Of a stretch of DNA of 39,980 nucleotides, positions 26,901-35,540 are shown one piece after another (position 1 is the first letter of the stretch; every line of letters starts with the position of its first letter). Under the pieces are notes generated by a model. It saw nothing but the letters and a program-made list of their open reading frames with translations, was not told where the DNA came from and ran no database searches. The position numbers and the translations under genes were made by a program. This DNA is from Methylobacter sp. (GTDB lineage Bacteria > Pseudomonadota > Gammaproteobacteria > Methylococcales > Methylomonadaceae): assembly GCA_026399025.1 (NCBI GenBank), contig JAPLRU010000031.1:1-39980 (forward strand). The letters are read 5' to 3'.

Positions 26901-27205
26901 TAAGGCAACTCGCAATAAATACCCCACAGACCCGAATAGTTCCCACGCTCCAGCGCTCGTCTTTATACACAAGTCTGTTCAAGACGGGACGTAGACGTAG
27001 GCCGGAATAAGCCCGCCCGGCGATAGCCAGGGTGGGCGTTTCCGGCACTCCGAAGCCTCGGGATGCCGGAAACGCCGGTCCTGCGCTAAAGCTCGGACCG
27101 GCTTATTCCGGCCTACATCGCTACATCGAGATGTGTATAACGATTAGCGCCGGCCGGAGCGTGGGAGCGATAGCTGTGAGGGATCTATTATTGCGAGTTA
27201 CCTAA
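26901..27205. mobile_element. MITE-like element C
   Basis: The outer ends are TAAGGCAACTCGCAATAAAT (26901-26920) and the inverted ATTATTGCGAGTTACCTAA ending at 27205. Inside are GTTCCCACGCTCCAGCGCTC (26939 on) and GGAGCGTGGGAGC near 27168. The interior holds the 90-nt module 26994-27083, nearly identical to the inverse of 1-90. No open frame or transposase is present. The inner arms are more degraded than in element B. It lies between the peptidase and the GGDEF/EAL gene. Confidence 0.8.
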
Positions 27206-27248
27206 CGGAATATAACGTAGGGCTTGCCGTGCGCGCCTTACCGGGTGA

Positions 27249-30200
27249 TCAGAGCGGCTCCAAGCCTCTTTCCGCCCACTGCCGGTTTTCCTGCACCAGC
27301 GCTTCCAATTGTTCACGCAATACCTCCACTAAGACGACGAGTTCAGCCAACCCGGCCAAGGCCTCTTGATTACGGCCTAAAGTTTTAAGTTCGACTAATT
27401 CCGTTCCCAGTACATGCACTCGCCGATGCAGGGGTTCGATGACTTGATAGGCTATTTGCGCATCATGGCGAAGCAAGCCTCCGCTATTCAGCCATGAGCC
27501 AAAACGGCATTGCCGGTAATTCAGCAGCGGCGGGTTTTCAAGCTCACCTTTAAGATAGCCGGCCAGGGCTGTTATCCAGGCTTTGTGCTCAATGCCGGCA
27601 AAAAGCAAGGGTAAATCGTCACGGCTGAACGCAGGCAGACGGCTCCAGGAAGGATGAGTGCGCCAGCTAGCCGACCAGCCGGACAGCGCGCCGGCCGGCA
27701 TCGGATGCGCGATGCCGTAGCCTTGGCCCAATTCACAGCCGAGTTGTAGCAGCATTTCGCCGTGTTTCACCGTTTCCACCCCTTCGGCAATGACTTGGCG
27801 GCGGAAAGCGACAGCCAAGCCGAGCACCGCCTCAAGAATGGCCAAATCATCCGGGTCGTCCAGCATGTCGCGGACGAAACTCTGGTCGATCTTGAGTAGG
27901 GTGAACGGCAGGCGTTTAAGATAGGTCAATGAAGAGTAGCCGGTGCCAAAGTCATCCAAAGCAAACTTCACCCCGACCTTTCGGCAGGCCTCGATAACTT
28001 GGGATATTTGAGCCAAATCTTCCAGCGCGCTGGTTTCCAAGACTTCTATTTCCAGGTCGTCCGGCCTGACGCCGGGATGCGCGGTCAGCAGTACGTGCAA
28101 ACGCTCGACAAAATCCGGGTGCTGCAACTGGCGGGCGCCGACATTGACGCTGACCGGAATGTCCAGTCCGGCGGCATGCCAAAGTTCTATTTGGGTCAAC
28201 GCGTTATCGATCACCCACTCGCCAAGTTCGATAGCCAGCTGATGCTCTTCAATCACCGGCAGGAACAAGGCTGGCGACAACAGGCCTTTTTCCGGGTGTT
28301 GCCAACGAATCAGGGCTTCCGCACCGATGAATTGCCCGGTGCGCATGTTGACCTTGGGCTGGTAATACAGCACGAATTCCCGTTCGGCCAGGGCTCGGCT
28401 GATGCGCTCAAGGTTTTCGTGGTGGTCGCGGACGTTGCGATCTTGCTCGTCGTCGAAAACATGATAGCGGTTCTTACCGGCCAATTTGGCTTGATACATG
28501 GCTTGGTCGGCTTGGCGCAACAATTGATCCGCATCCACGTCGTCCTCTTGCGGATAAAAGGTAACGCCGAGACTGGCCGAAACCTGGAGCATAAGGTCGC
28601 CGACATACACGGGTTGGGCGGCAGCGGCAACCAAGCGGGTAAGCAGAGGTACGCTGGCTTCGATAGAATCCAAGTCGATCAGTACCGCGACGAATTCGTC
28701 GCCGCCCAGACGGGCAAGCGTGTCGCCTTCGCGCAAGGTATGTTTCATGCAGGCGGCCATGCTCATTAGTAACTGGTCGCCGGCGACATGGCCGTAATTG
28801 TCATTGATCGCCTTGAAACCATCCAGATCGAGATAAGCCACGGCCAGCAACTCGCTGTGGCGATGGGCCTGAGCCATGGCTTGTTGCAGGCGATCGGCCA
28901 GTAGTACGCGATTGGGCAGGGCGGTTAAGGCATCGTAGTGAGCGATATGCTCCAGTTTTTCAAGAACACTCAAACGCTCGGCTTTTGAACGCAGATTACC
29001 GATGCCGAAAGCGAGATCATCAGCCAGTTCGGTCAACAGGTTGATGATTTCTTCGCTCAATTCATTGGCCTTAGCGCCATAAACAACCAAGACGCCAAGA
29101 ACATGCCGGTCGTGTTTGAGCGGAATGGCGATGATCGTTAAACAGCCCGCTTGCAAAGCTTGGTCAAGTTCCGCAGCGCACTGCGTTTCGTTGCGAATGT
29201 CGTGGCAGACTACCGTCTGTCCGTTACGAATGGCGGTCCCGGCCGGACCCTGTGCCTGCTCGGCCCAGGTTGGATTAAGGCTTTCGAGAAGACTCCGCTC
29301 AAGCCCCGTTGCCGCCACCATCCGAATCCGCTTATCCGCACCCTGTTCGCTATAGCCCACCCAGGCCATGCGAAAGCTGCCTTCTTCGGTGAGTATCCGG
29401 CACATCTCATGGGCTAATTCCAGTTCATCCGTGGCCCGCACTAAAGTTTCGTTGCAGCGGCTGATGGTGCGGTACATCTGCCCCAGGCGTTGGCTGTTTT
29501 CTTCGGCCAGCCAGCGCCGGGTGATGTCACGGATATTGCATTGGATGACTCTGACGTTATCCACCAGATAGACATTGCTGACAAACTCCACATGCACCGT
29601 TCGCCCATGCGCCGTTTCCAAGGGGATGTCCTCATAGCGCACATAATCTTGCTGTTGTAATTCGTGAAACTTTTCCTTGCTGGCCGCGACATTTTCCAGG
29701 GAGCGCAGATCCCAGATATGCTTGCCGAGACAGTCTTCAAGGGTATAGCCCAATAGATCGGCGATAAAAGGATTCGCGTCCACCACCATGCCGGTTTCGG
29801 CATCCAGGATCAAAATACCGTCTTTGGCCGATTCGAACAGGCGGCGGTAGCGCTCTTCCGAAGCGTGCGCCCGGTTGCGTTCGGTGATGTCGCGCACGAT
29901 GCCGGTCGTGAACCATTTGCCGTGAGTATTCATCGCCGATAAGGAGAGTTCGATGGGAAATTCCGTTCCGTCCTTGTGCAGGGCCGCCAGCTCAATGGTC
30001 TTGCCGATGGTCGTGCCGTTCCCGGTTTTGGCGAAATGCGCCATACCGCGTAAGGCCACCTCGCGAAATTGCGGCGGCGCCAGAAAGCCCAGCAGGACAT
30101 GCCCGATCACCTCTTTCCGGCTGTAACCGAAAATCGCTTCGGCGGCCGGATTCCAGGCGGTCACCAGGCCGCTTTCCTTGGCTACAGTAATAATTGCATC

Positions 30201-30635
30201 GTGCGCCGTTTCGGTAACCCGGCGAACGTTTTCCTCCGCCGTTTCAACCTGCCTTTGTGCGGTGATGTCGTTAAGTATGTGCAGGAAGTAAAGCGGCCGG
30301 CCCTGATCGTCGCGCACGGTGTAAGCGCTGGAAACATAGAGCTTCTCGCCCACGCTCACTTCATTCCGGCAAGCGGAGTAGCCTCCTTCGCCGAGTATCT
30401 CATCGGTGCAGCCGGGCAGCGGCCCGGTCCCGTGCGGAAAAGCCTGCCAATAGGGCTTGCCCAATACTGTCTCCTCAACCCTGCCGGCTTCCCGGTAATA
30501 GGCGCGGTTGGCCAGTAATACGCGGAATTGAGCGTCGTGTAGAAACACCGGATCTTCAATGGCGTCAAAAACATAACGCCAGATTTCGGCGGTTATTGCT
30601 ATGCTCACCGGTTGGACAATGCTAGTCATCGTCAC
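27249..30635 (-). CDS. PAS-PAS-PAS-GAF-GGDEF-EAL protein with C-terminal CZB domain
   Basis: A 1128-residue cyclic-di-GMP signalling protein. Three PAS domains (about 15-130, 135-255, 260-380) and a GAF domain (about 400-545) come first. The GGDEF domain has an intact active site, RLGGDEFVAVL (about 638-648). The EAL domain has the catalytic signature GAEALIRW (about 770), DDFGTGYSSL and AEGVET. No transmembrane segment is apparent, so it is probably cytoplasmic. Both activities look intact, so it may make or break c-di-GMP depending on input. The last 120 or so residues form a chemoreceptor zinc-binding (CZB) domain: HKAW, then CRFGSWL, then HRRVH, matching the H..., CxFGxW, HxxxH spacing. 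A zinc-sensing domain after an EAL domain is less usual than at the N-terminus of a diguanylate cyclase. The gene is monocistronic. Confidence 0.92.
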   Translation of the reverse strand: MTMTSIVQPVSIAITAEIWRYVFDAIEDPVFLHDAQFRVLLANRAYYREAGRVEETVLGKPYWQAFPHGTGPLPGCTDEILGEGGYSACRNEVSVGEKLYVSSAYTVRDDQGRPLYFLHILNDITAQRQVETAEENVRRVTETAHDAIITVAKESGLVTAWNPAAEAIFGYSRKEVIGHVLLGFLAPPQFREVALRGMAHFAKTGNGTTIGKTIELAALHKDGTEFPIELSLSAMNTHGKWFTTGIVRDITERNRAHASEERYRRLFESAKDGILILDAETGMVVDANPFIADLLGYTLEDCLGKHIWDLRSLENVAASKEKFHELQQQDYVRYEDIPLETAHGRTVHVEFVSNVYLVDNVRVIQCNIRDITRRWLAEENSQRLGQMYRTISRCNETLVRATDELELAHEMCRILTEEGSFRMAWVGYSEQGADKRIRMVAATGLERSLLESLNPTWAEQAQGPAGTAIRNGQTVVCHDIRNETQCAAELDQALQAGCLTIIAIPLKHDRHVLGVLVVYGAKANELSEEIINLLTELADDLAFGIGNLRSKAERLSVLEKLEHIAHYDALTALPNRVLLADRLQQAMAQAHRHSELLAVAYLDLDGFKAINDNYGHVAGDQLLMSMAACMKHTLREGDTLARLGGDEFVAVLIDLDSIEASVPLLTRLVAAAAQPVYVGDLMLQVSASLGVTFYPQEDDVDADQLLRQADQAMYQAKLAGKNRYHVFDDEQDRNVRDHHENLERISRALAEREFVLYYQPKVNMRTGQFIGAEALIRWQHPEKGLLSPALFLPVIEEHQLAIELGEWVIDNALTQIELWHAAGLDIPVSVNVGARQLQHPDFVERLHVLLTAHPGVRPDDLEIEVLETSALEDLAQISQVIEACRKVGVKFALDDFGTGYSSLTYLKRLPFTLLKIDQSFVRDMLDDPDDLAILEAVLGLAVAFRRQVIAEGVETVKHGEMLLQLGCELGQGYGIAHPMPAGALSGWSASWRTHPSWSRLPAFSRDDLPLLFAGIEHKAWITALAGYLKGELENPPLLNYRQCRFGSWLNSGGLLRHDAQIAYQVIEPLHRRVHVLGTELVELKTLGRNQEALAGLAELVVLVEVLREQLEALVQENRQWAERGLEPL

Positions 30636-30712
30636 TCATCTTGATCACATTCATGCGGATGCCTCCTGTTCGTCATTGTCTATTTGCCTTATCTCGTTCC
30701 CCCGCTTAGCGT

Positions 30713-30843
30713 CACTGCCATTAAATTAAGTGTTGTAGGAGCGGGCCATGCCCGCGATGAGGGCGCTACAATTATGCAATCGCTGTGCAAACGGGCAGAG
30801 CCTGCTCCTACGGCGTGTCGCTGTGCTTAACTTAATGGCAGTG
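30713..30843. repeat. Small inverted-repeat element with REP-type core
   Basis: Outer arms 30713-30730 (CACTGCCATTAAATTAAG) and 30826-30843 are complementary with one mismatch. Inside, GTAGGAGCGGGC and GCCTGCTCCTAC face each other, a REP-like core. A fragment with the same GTAGGAGCGGGCCATG string occurs at about 32570-32584, just after the M41-like gene. Confidence 0.75.
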
Positions 30844-30892
30844 CTGCTTAGCGCCCACAACGCGGTTTGCTATTTTATTCAGTGGCCGTTAT

Positions 30893-30920
30893 AAAAAACG
30901 GCGAGCTATCCACTCGCCGT
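30893..30920 (-). terminator. Rho-independent terminator of the SmbP-like gene
   Basis: On the minus strand ACGGCGAG and CTCGCCGT form a perfect 8-bp stem with a 7-nt loop, followed by a run of T. It begins about 30 nt after the stop codon of the gene at 30950-31267. Confidence 0.85.
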
Positions 30921-30949
30921 CTCCTGTAATACCGAAGCCTATGCTCGTT

Positions 30950-31267
30950 TTATTGCGCGGCTTTCAGATGCGTTACGGCTTCTTCGGCGGCTTTTTTCGC
31001 TAAGTCGACATGGCCTTGTTTACCATGTTCAATCGCGGCATCCAGGCTCGTGACACCGGCATCCAGATGTTCATCGGCGGCTTTCACATGGGTCTTCGCG
31101 TTTGCCGCGTGTTCGGAGATAGCATTGGCATTGTCGGCTTTAGCCGCGACCTCTGCATGCTTAAGCGCTTCCGCCATATGGTTTTCAGCGGCATAAGCGC
31201 CAAACGAGGCCATGCTCAAAATGATGGCTGCGCATAAACCGGTGAATTTCATGTTGGTGAGTTTCAT
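30950..31267 (-). CDS. Small metal-binding periplasmic protein, SmbP-like
   Basis: A 105-residue protein with a signal peptide ending near FGAYAA, leaving a mature protein of about 79 residues. It has a repeating heptad-like pattern of alanine, lysine and histidine (HMAEALKHAEVAAKA, SEHAANAKTHVKAADEHL and so on), typical of SmbP, a helical histidine-rich periplasmic protein of Nitrosomonas that binds several metal ions including copper. Ten or so histidines are spaced for metal binding. A good ribosome binding site (AGGAA) precedes the ATG and a strong terminator follows. The role is probably metal buffering or storage; the metal cannot be read from sequence. Confidence 0.8.
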   Translation of the reverse strand: MKLTNMKFTGLCAAIILSMASFGAYAAENHMAEALKHAEVAAKADNANAISEHAANAKTHVKAADEHLDAGVTSLDAAIEHGKQGHVDLAKKAAEEAVTHLKAAQ

Positions 31268-31589
31268 ATCTATTTCCTGTAAAAGTTGAGAGTAGCTAAG
31301 TGCTGTCTGATGGCAGACCGGTCAGGACTTGTCTGTGCAGCTCGGCAGCGTTGGTTTGAGCGGTCTTGCTTTAACGTCCTTCTGTTATTAAGGTCTTCCG
31401 ACATCATGACCCGAGCGTGAAATGCGGTATCCCAACGCTTAGCCAAAGAATACCCCGATGCACTGAGCGGAAACGGTGCGGCAACGAACAGACAAGTATT
31501 ATTCACCTTAGGAAATCCGTTTGGCCGACTGATGGCTAAAACATCACAAGCGGGAAGCCGCCCGTATGTACGTTACCGTACTGAGCGCG

Positions 31590-31858
31590 GCAGGTTTTAC
31601 GGCTAAATTGTGTTCGGCGTATTCAATACCGGGTCTTTAATCGATTGGAAAAGCGCCTGATTGTTGCCATCCAGGTCGAAGCGCTGTTATTAGATGAGTC
31701 CAAGCTGAAATAGGGGGGGAAGCTACAGCCCTTCGACCGGTTCGGCTATCGACTTAAGACGGGGCAAATCAAGACGACAGGCAGCCCCAGCGTCGGCAAG
31801 CTTGACTGCGAAGTCGATAAATCATGGTCTTATAAAAATAATAAGCGCACCAGGACAT
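31590..31858 (+). pseudogene. Possible IS1595-type transposase relic
   Basis: One frame reads VFNRLEKRLIVAIQVEALLL followed by DESK, then a stop, then GGKLQPFDRFGYRLKTGQIK. The spacing of a helical stretch before a DES(Y/K) motif resembles the start of the DDE domain in IS1595-family transposases. There is no start, the frame is interrupted, and the remaining motifs are not visible, so this is a weak call. The rest of 31268-31868 shows nothing else recognised. Confidence 0.25.
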
Positions 31859-31868
31859 AGTATTTAAT

Positions 31869-32564
31869 ATGAAACGAAACAAGATAATCGAAACTCTCAG
31901 TCAGGATGAATTAAAAGAGTATAAAAAATGCGTTGCTTTTCATGAAGCGGGACATGCGGCGGGCATTCATTTACATAACCAAGCCCATCATCTGCCGCCG
32001 GTTTTTTTTAACATTAATTTTAAACGTTTGAGCGCCCTCGCAGATACCGATGTCATGGCTTATCAATCTCCTCATAGCGACTGCATCGCACGGGTGGAAG
32101 GAGGGCGCTTAATTGAATCGCTACCGCCTTCTATTGACAGTTTGCTGTGTGGGCTAAGCGGACATGATGATAGCCGAATGCAATTGACCAAAGCGTATAT
32201 GAGCGCTTTTGATGCGGATATTATTAACCTGTTGATCGGACCGCTGGCTGAAGCCAAGCATGTCGCCGACGTTGACGACGAACTGTTCAATCACCGATTA
32301 ATCAGTCTGGACGCGTTAAAATATTATGGCGGCAGCTTCGATCTTGCCTTGGTCAATGAATATTTGCACAGCTTTTCTGCCGATAAACAGCAACAAGATG
32401 AGAAATCGGTCAAGTTGTTTACTGCGGCATTCGACTTTGTCAATAACAAGGCGAACTGGAAAGCCATCACCCAATTGGCCGGTTACATTCTTGACAGTAA
32501 TAAAAGTATTATTTGCTGTGCGGAGATTGTTTCAATACTCGATCAGGTCGAGTTAGCCGGCTAA
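31869..32564 (+). CDS. Stand-alone M41-like (FtsH peptidase-type) protein, unknown role
   Basis: A 231-residue protein without signal peptide. It opens with a helical segment and the zinc motif VAFHEAGHAAGIHLHN (HEAGH at about 26-30), as in the peptidase domain of FtsH. At about 120-135 it has IINLLIGPLAEAKHVADVDD, which resembles the FtsH stretch AGRxAEE with a following acidic zinc ligand. No AAA ATPase domain is present. The remainder is helical, unlike FtsH. It stands alone between a degraded region and a repeat element. Similar small HEAGH proteins occur as uncharacterised genes near mobile elements, but I cannot name a function. It could be a protease or a zinc-binding structural relative. 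Confidence 0.65.
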   Translation: MKRNKIIETLSQDELKEYKKCVAFHEAGHAAGIHLHNQAHHLPPVFFNINFKRLSALADTDVMAYQSPHSDCIARVEGGRLIESLPPSIDSLLCGLSGHDDSRMQLTKAYMSAFDADIINLLIGPLAEAKHVADVDDELFNHRLISLDALKYYGGSFDLALVNEYLHSFSADKQQQDEKSVKLFTAAFDFVNNKANWKAITQLAGYILDSNKSIICCAEIVSILDQVELAG

Positions 32565-32891
32565 GCGTTGTAGGAGCGGGCCATGGGGGGGCTTGTGCTC
32601 CCTTCTCTCTCCTTGTGTTTAAAATAATCCTATCTAACTTACCTGAAAAATGGATGCCGAAAGCGGGAAAGTCCGACGCCGTTTGGCATCCCATACATAG
32701 CTCTCATCGTTATACACATCTCAATGTCGCCGGACGGGCTTATTCCGCTCTGTCTTGGACTGAAAACAGCATGATATAAACCCTAGTCCTACTGTTAGGC
32801 GTTTGTTCTAAAGCAAGATACCAATAATCAAATCCCATAATGCAACGGCAATTGATTGGTAAGACAGTTGCCGTTGGAACATTGCTATCAA
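32565..32891. other. Gene-free stretch with repeat fragments
   Basis: Starts with a GTAGGAGCGGGCCATG fragment related to 30736-30751. At about 32708-32748 GTTATACACATCTCAATGT and CGGGCTTATTCCG resemble the inverse of the right part of element C. No coding region is supported. Confidence 0.5.
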
Positions 32892-33216
32892 TAAGGCAAG
32901 TCGCAATAAATACCCCGCCGACCAGAATAGTTCCCACGCTCCAGAGACTGTGAAAGTATTCGTTTTAAAACAAAAGAAAAAGCATTCACCACGAAGGCAC
33001 GAACGACTTGCAAGGATGCAGGAGGTAGAGCAACGCAGGAGCAGTTGCCGAGGACACGAAGTTTTCAATACATTGAGTTTAAATAATTATTTTTTTCTTC
33101 GTGCTCTTCGTGCCTTCGTGGTGAATAGGCTTTTAAATTTATGTGGATAATACTTTCACAGTCTCTGGAGCGTGGGAACGATAGCTGTGTGGGATTTATT
33201 ATTGCGAGTTACCTAA
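32892..33216. mobile_element. MITE-like element D, 31-bp perfect inner inverted repeat
   Basis: The outer ends are TAAGGCAAGTCGCAATAAAT and its inverse ending at 33216. The inner arms 32930-32960 and 33149-33179 are perfectly complementary over 31 bp, starting GTTCCCACGCTCCAGAGACT. Just inside them CACCACGAAGGCACGAA faces CTTCGTGCCTTCGTGGTG. The centre (33002-33052) is the repeat also found at the end of slt. No transposase is present. The right end lies only about 20 bp from the promoter of the efflux operon. Confidence 0.85.
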
Positions 33217-33236
33217 ATACTGCGAGCAATATAAAA

Positions 33237-33282
33237 TTGACAATCAAACGCTTGTTTGAAATCATATCATTCAATCGTTTGA
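33237..33282 (+). promoter_or_regulatory. Promoter and probable operator of the TetR-RND efflux operon
   Basis: A perfect -35 hexamer TTGACA (33237-33242) is followed by the perfect palindrome TCAAAC-GCTT-GTTTGA (33244-33259) filling the spacer, with a loose -10 (around 33260-33270). A second imperfect copy, TCAATCGTTTGA, lies at 33271-33282. Placing an operator in the spacer would let the TetR-family repressor encoded by the first gene block its own operon. The site is predicted from pattern only. Confidence 0.6.
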
Positions 33283-33316
33283 TTTATTTTTACGACAAGC
33301 AATTTATTGAGGCAGC

Positions 33317-33985
33317 ATGGGCAAAAACGAAAATACCGAAACAGAAACGCATGATGCGCGCAGCAGGCTGGTTTTAGCCGCATTGCGCTTGTTTGCCGAA
33401 AAAGGTTATGAGGCCGCCACCACCCGAGAAATCTGCGAAGCGGCGGAGGCAAATATTTCGGCCATCCGCTACTACTTTGGCGATAAGGCCGGGCTCTATC
33501 GTGTTGTGTTCACCGAGCCGATGGGCGAGACCAAATGCCACACCAATATTGCAACGTACTCCGATCTACCTCTGGCCGAAGCGCTTGGCAGGTTTTTCAC
33601 GGAATTTCTTGAATGCCTAAAAAAGGGCGAGGAAGTCAGGCTGGTGATGAAACTGCACTTTCGGGAAATGATCGAGCCGACCGGCATCTGGCAGCAGGAG
33701 ATCGATACTGAAATCAAACCGCAACATGAAGCGCTCGTTACGGTGCTTAAACACCATTTGGGCCTGCAACGCATCGATGCGGATGTGCATCGATTGGCTT
33801 TTGCCATCGTCGGCATGGCCGTGTATTTTTATGTCGGGCAAGAGGTTGTTGCGGCCATTTCGCCGCAACTGTTGAGCACTCCAAAAGTGATTGACGTCCT
33901 GGCGGAACGTCTGGCCGGTTACGCTATTTCTATGATCGAAGGCGAGGCTCTGCGTCGCGTACAAGAAGCCAATAATCATGAGTAA
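33317..33985 (+). CDS. TetR-family repressor, CecR-like (DUF1956 C-terminal domain)
   Basis: A 222-residue regulator. The N-terminal helix-turn-helix spans about residues 15-60 (LFAEKGYEAATTREICEAAEANISAIRYYFGDKAGLY is split over helices 1-4). The C-terminal ligand domain has MKLHFREMIEPTG and the pattern of the CecR/YbiH group. It is the first gene of a four-gene operon: its stop overlaps the start of the outer-membrane factor gene by 8 nt. It therefore probably represses the pump and its own synthesis through the palindromes upstream, relieved by a pump substrate. The start codon follows the palindrome by 35 nt. Confidence 0.88.
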   Translation: MGKNENTETETHDARSRLVLAALRLFAEKGYEAATTREICEAAEANISAIRYYFGDKAGLYRVVFTEPMGETKCHTNIATYSDLPLAEALGRFFTEFLECLKKGEEVRLVMKLHFREMIEPTGIWQQEIDTEIKPQHEALVTVLKHHLGLQRIDADVHRLAFAIVGMAVYFYVGQEVVAAISPQLLSTPKVIDVLAERLAGYAISMIEGEALRRVQEANNHE

Positions 33986-35540
33986 TAAAAATCTGCAAAT
34001 ACTAAGCCGGAGTCTTCTGCCCTTGCTGCTATCAGCCTGCGGCTCCGGCGGCTTGTTGACCACAGTGGGTCCCGATTACCAATCAGCGCCCTTGCTGACA
34101 GCGGCTAACTGGCAGGCTCCCCAACCCAAGGGAAATAACTTACCGATTGCGCATCAAGGCGACTCGGCGGATTTGAGTCGCTGGTGGGATCGTTTTCAGG
34201 ATCCGGTGCTGAACCGCTTTTTGGCGGCAGCCCAGCAAGAAAGCGCGTCAGTAGCCGATGCCCGAGCGCGCATCGAGCAAGCCAGAGCCAACCTCGTCGG
34301 CGCCGATGCGGCCTTATTGCCGAATATAGACTCCAGCATCGGCGCAAAACGCTCCTCTTCTTCCTTTGGCGGCACGCCGTTCTTGTGGAACCAAGTTCCG
34401 GCCGGGCTGCAATCGAGCTGGGAAATCGACCTGTTCGGCGGTTTGGCGCGTCAGGAACAAGCGGCCCGCAGTCAGCTGGAATCGAGAAACGCATCCTGGC
34501 ACGACGCCCGCGTGTCGGTGGCGGTGGAAGTCGCCAATGCTTATCTGGCTTATCGCTATTGCGAGGCCCAAGTGCACATAGTGCAGGCCGATACCGATTC
34601 TCGCCGGGAATCGGCGCGGCTCGCGGAAATCGCAGGTAAAGCCGGATTCCGTGCACCGGGGGACGTCGCCCTCGCCGAGGCCAGTGCGGCCGAAGGCAAC
34701 AGGACTTTATTGCAGCAACAAGCGCAATGCGAACGCTCGATAAAGGGCTTGGTCGCACTCACCGGCATACAGGAAACAGAAGTTCGTAAATTGTTAACCG
34801 AGGCACCGGAGCGGGTGGCAAAGCTGCCCAGCCCGTCTGCGTTCCGGATCGATTCCCTGCCTGCCCGTGTGTTGCTGCAACGGCCCGACGTCGCCGCCGC
34901 CGAGCGCGATGTCGCGGAGGCCAGCGCCAAAATCGGCGTCGAGCAGGCCAAGCGCTTTCCGAAATTGAGCTTGTCCGGCAACATCACGCCTACCTTGCAA
35001 AACATTAACGGATCAGCATTTTTGCTCGCACAAACCTGGGCGATCGGCCCGACGCTCAGCTTGCCGTTGTTCGATGCCGGTAAGCGGGCTGCCGATGTGG
35101 AAGCGGCGCGAGTCCACTATCAGGCCGCCGAAAGCACGTTCCGCAGCAAGGTGCGCACCGCGGTCAAAGAAGTGGAAGACGCTTTGGTGCGATTAGACAG
35201 CGCCGGCCAACGCTTACCCGAAGGTCGTAAGGCAGTCACCGGTTATCGGGCAAATTTTCTGGCTGTCCAGCAGCTTTACCAAGTCGGCTTAGGTAATTTG
35301 ATCGACGTCGAAACGGCCCGGCGTAACGTTCTGTCCGCTGAAATGGCCGTTAAAGAACTGGAGCAGGAACAGGTGAGCGCCTGGATTGCCCTCTACCGCG
35401 CAGCCGGCGGAAGTTGGGATGGACATGAAAATGCCCGGAAAGTTGATGCTGCAAGCGCTTCCGTTTCAAGCAACAGCAAACCCGAACAACCGGATCAATT
35501 GTTAAATCATCAAATCGATTTCAGCGAAGGAAAATTATGA
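33978..35540 (+). CDS. Outer-membrane efflux lipoprotein, NodT/OprM family
   Basis: A 520-residue outer-membrane channel of a tripartite pump. A lipoprotein signal peptide ends in the lipobox LLSAC, so the mature N-terminal cysteine is probably acylated. The family hallmark VGPDY follows. Two OEP repeats are visible in the coiled-coil segments ARARIEQARANLVGADAALL and AERDVAEASAKIGVEQAKRF. Its start lies inside the repressor gene and its stop overlaps the adaptor start by 4 nt (ATGA), pointing to translational coupling. Confidence 0.92.
   Translation: MSNKNLQILSRSLLPLLLSACGSGGLLTTVGPDYQSAPLLTAANWQAPQPKGNNLPIAHQGDSADLSRWWDRFQDPVLNRFLAAAQQESASVADARARIEQARANLVGADAALLPNIDSSIGAKRSSSSFGGTPFLWNQVPAGLQSSWEIDLFGGLARQEQAARSQLESRNASWHDARVSVAVEVANAYLAYRYCEAQVHIVQADTDSRRESARLAEIAGKAGFRAPGDVALAEASAAEGNRTLLQQQAQCERSIKGLVALTGIQETEVRKLLTEAPERVAKLPSPSAFRIDSLPARVLLQRPDVAAAERDVAEASAKIGVEQAKRFPKLSLSGNITPTLQNINGSAFLLAQTWAIGPTLSLPLFDAGKRAADVEAARVHYQAAESTFRSKVRTAVKEVEDALVRLDSAGQRLPEGRKAVTGYRANFLAVQQLYQVGLGNLIDVETARRNVLSAEMAVKELEQEQVSAWIALYRAAGGSWDGHENARKVDAASASVSSNSKPEQPDQLLNHQIDFSEGKL

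Noticed and set aside
27999-28769. Open frame of 256 codons opposite the GGDEF-EAL gene
   Set aside because: A shadow of the real gene, whose GGDEF and EAL motifs are intact in the other strand.
31270-31506. Open frame of 78 codons upstream of the SmbP-like gene
   Set aside because: It has no ribosome binding site, domain or family likeness and covers the likely promoter region of the small gene.
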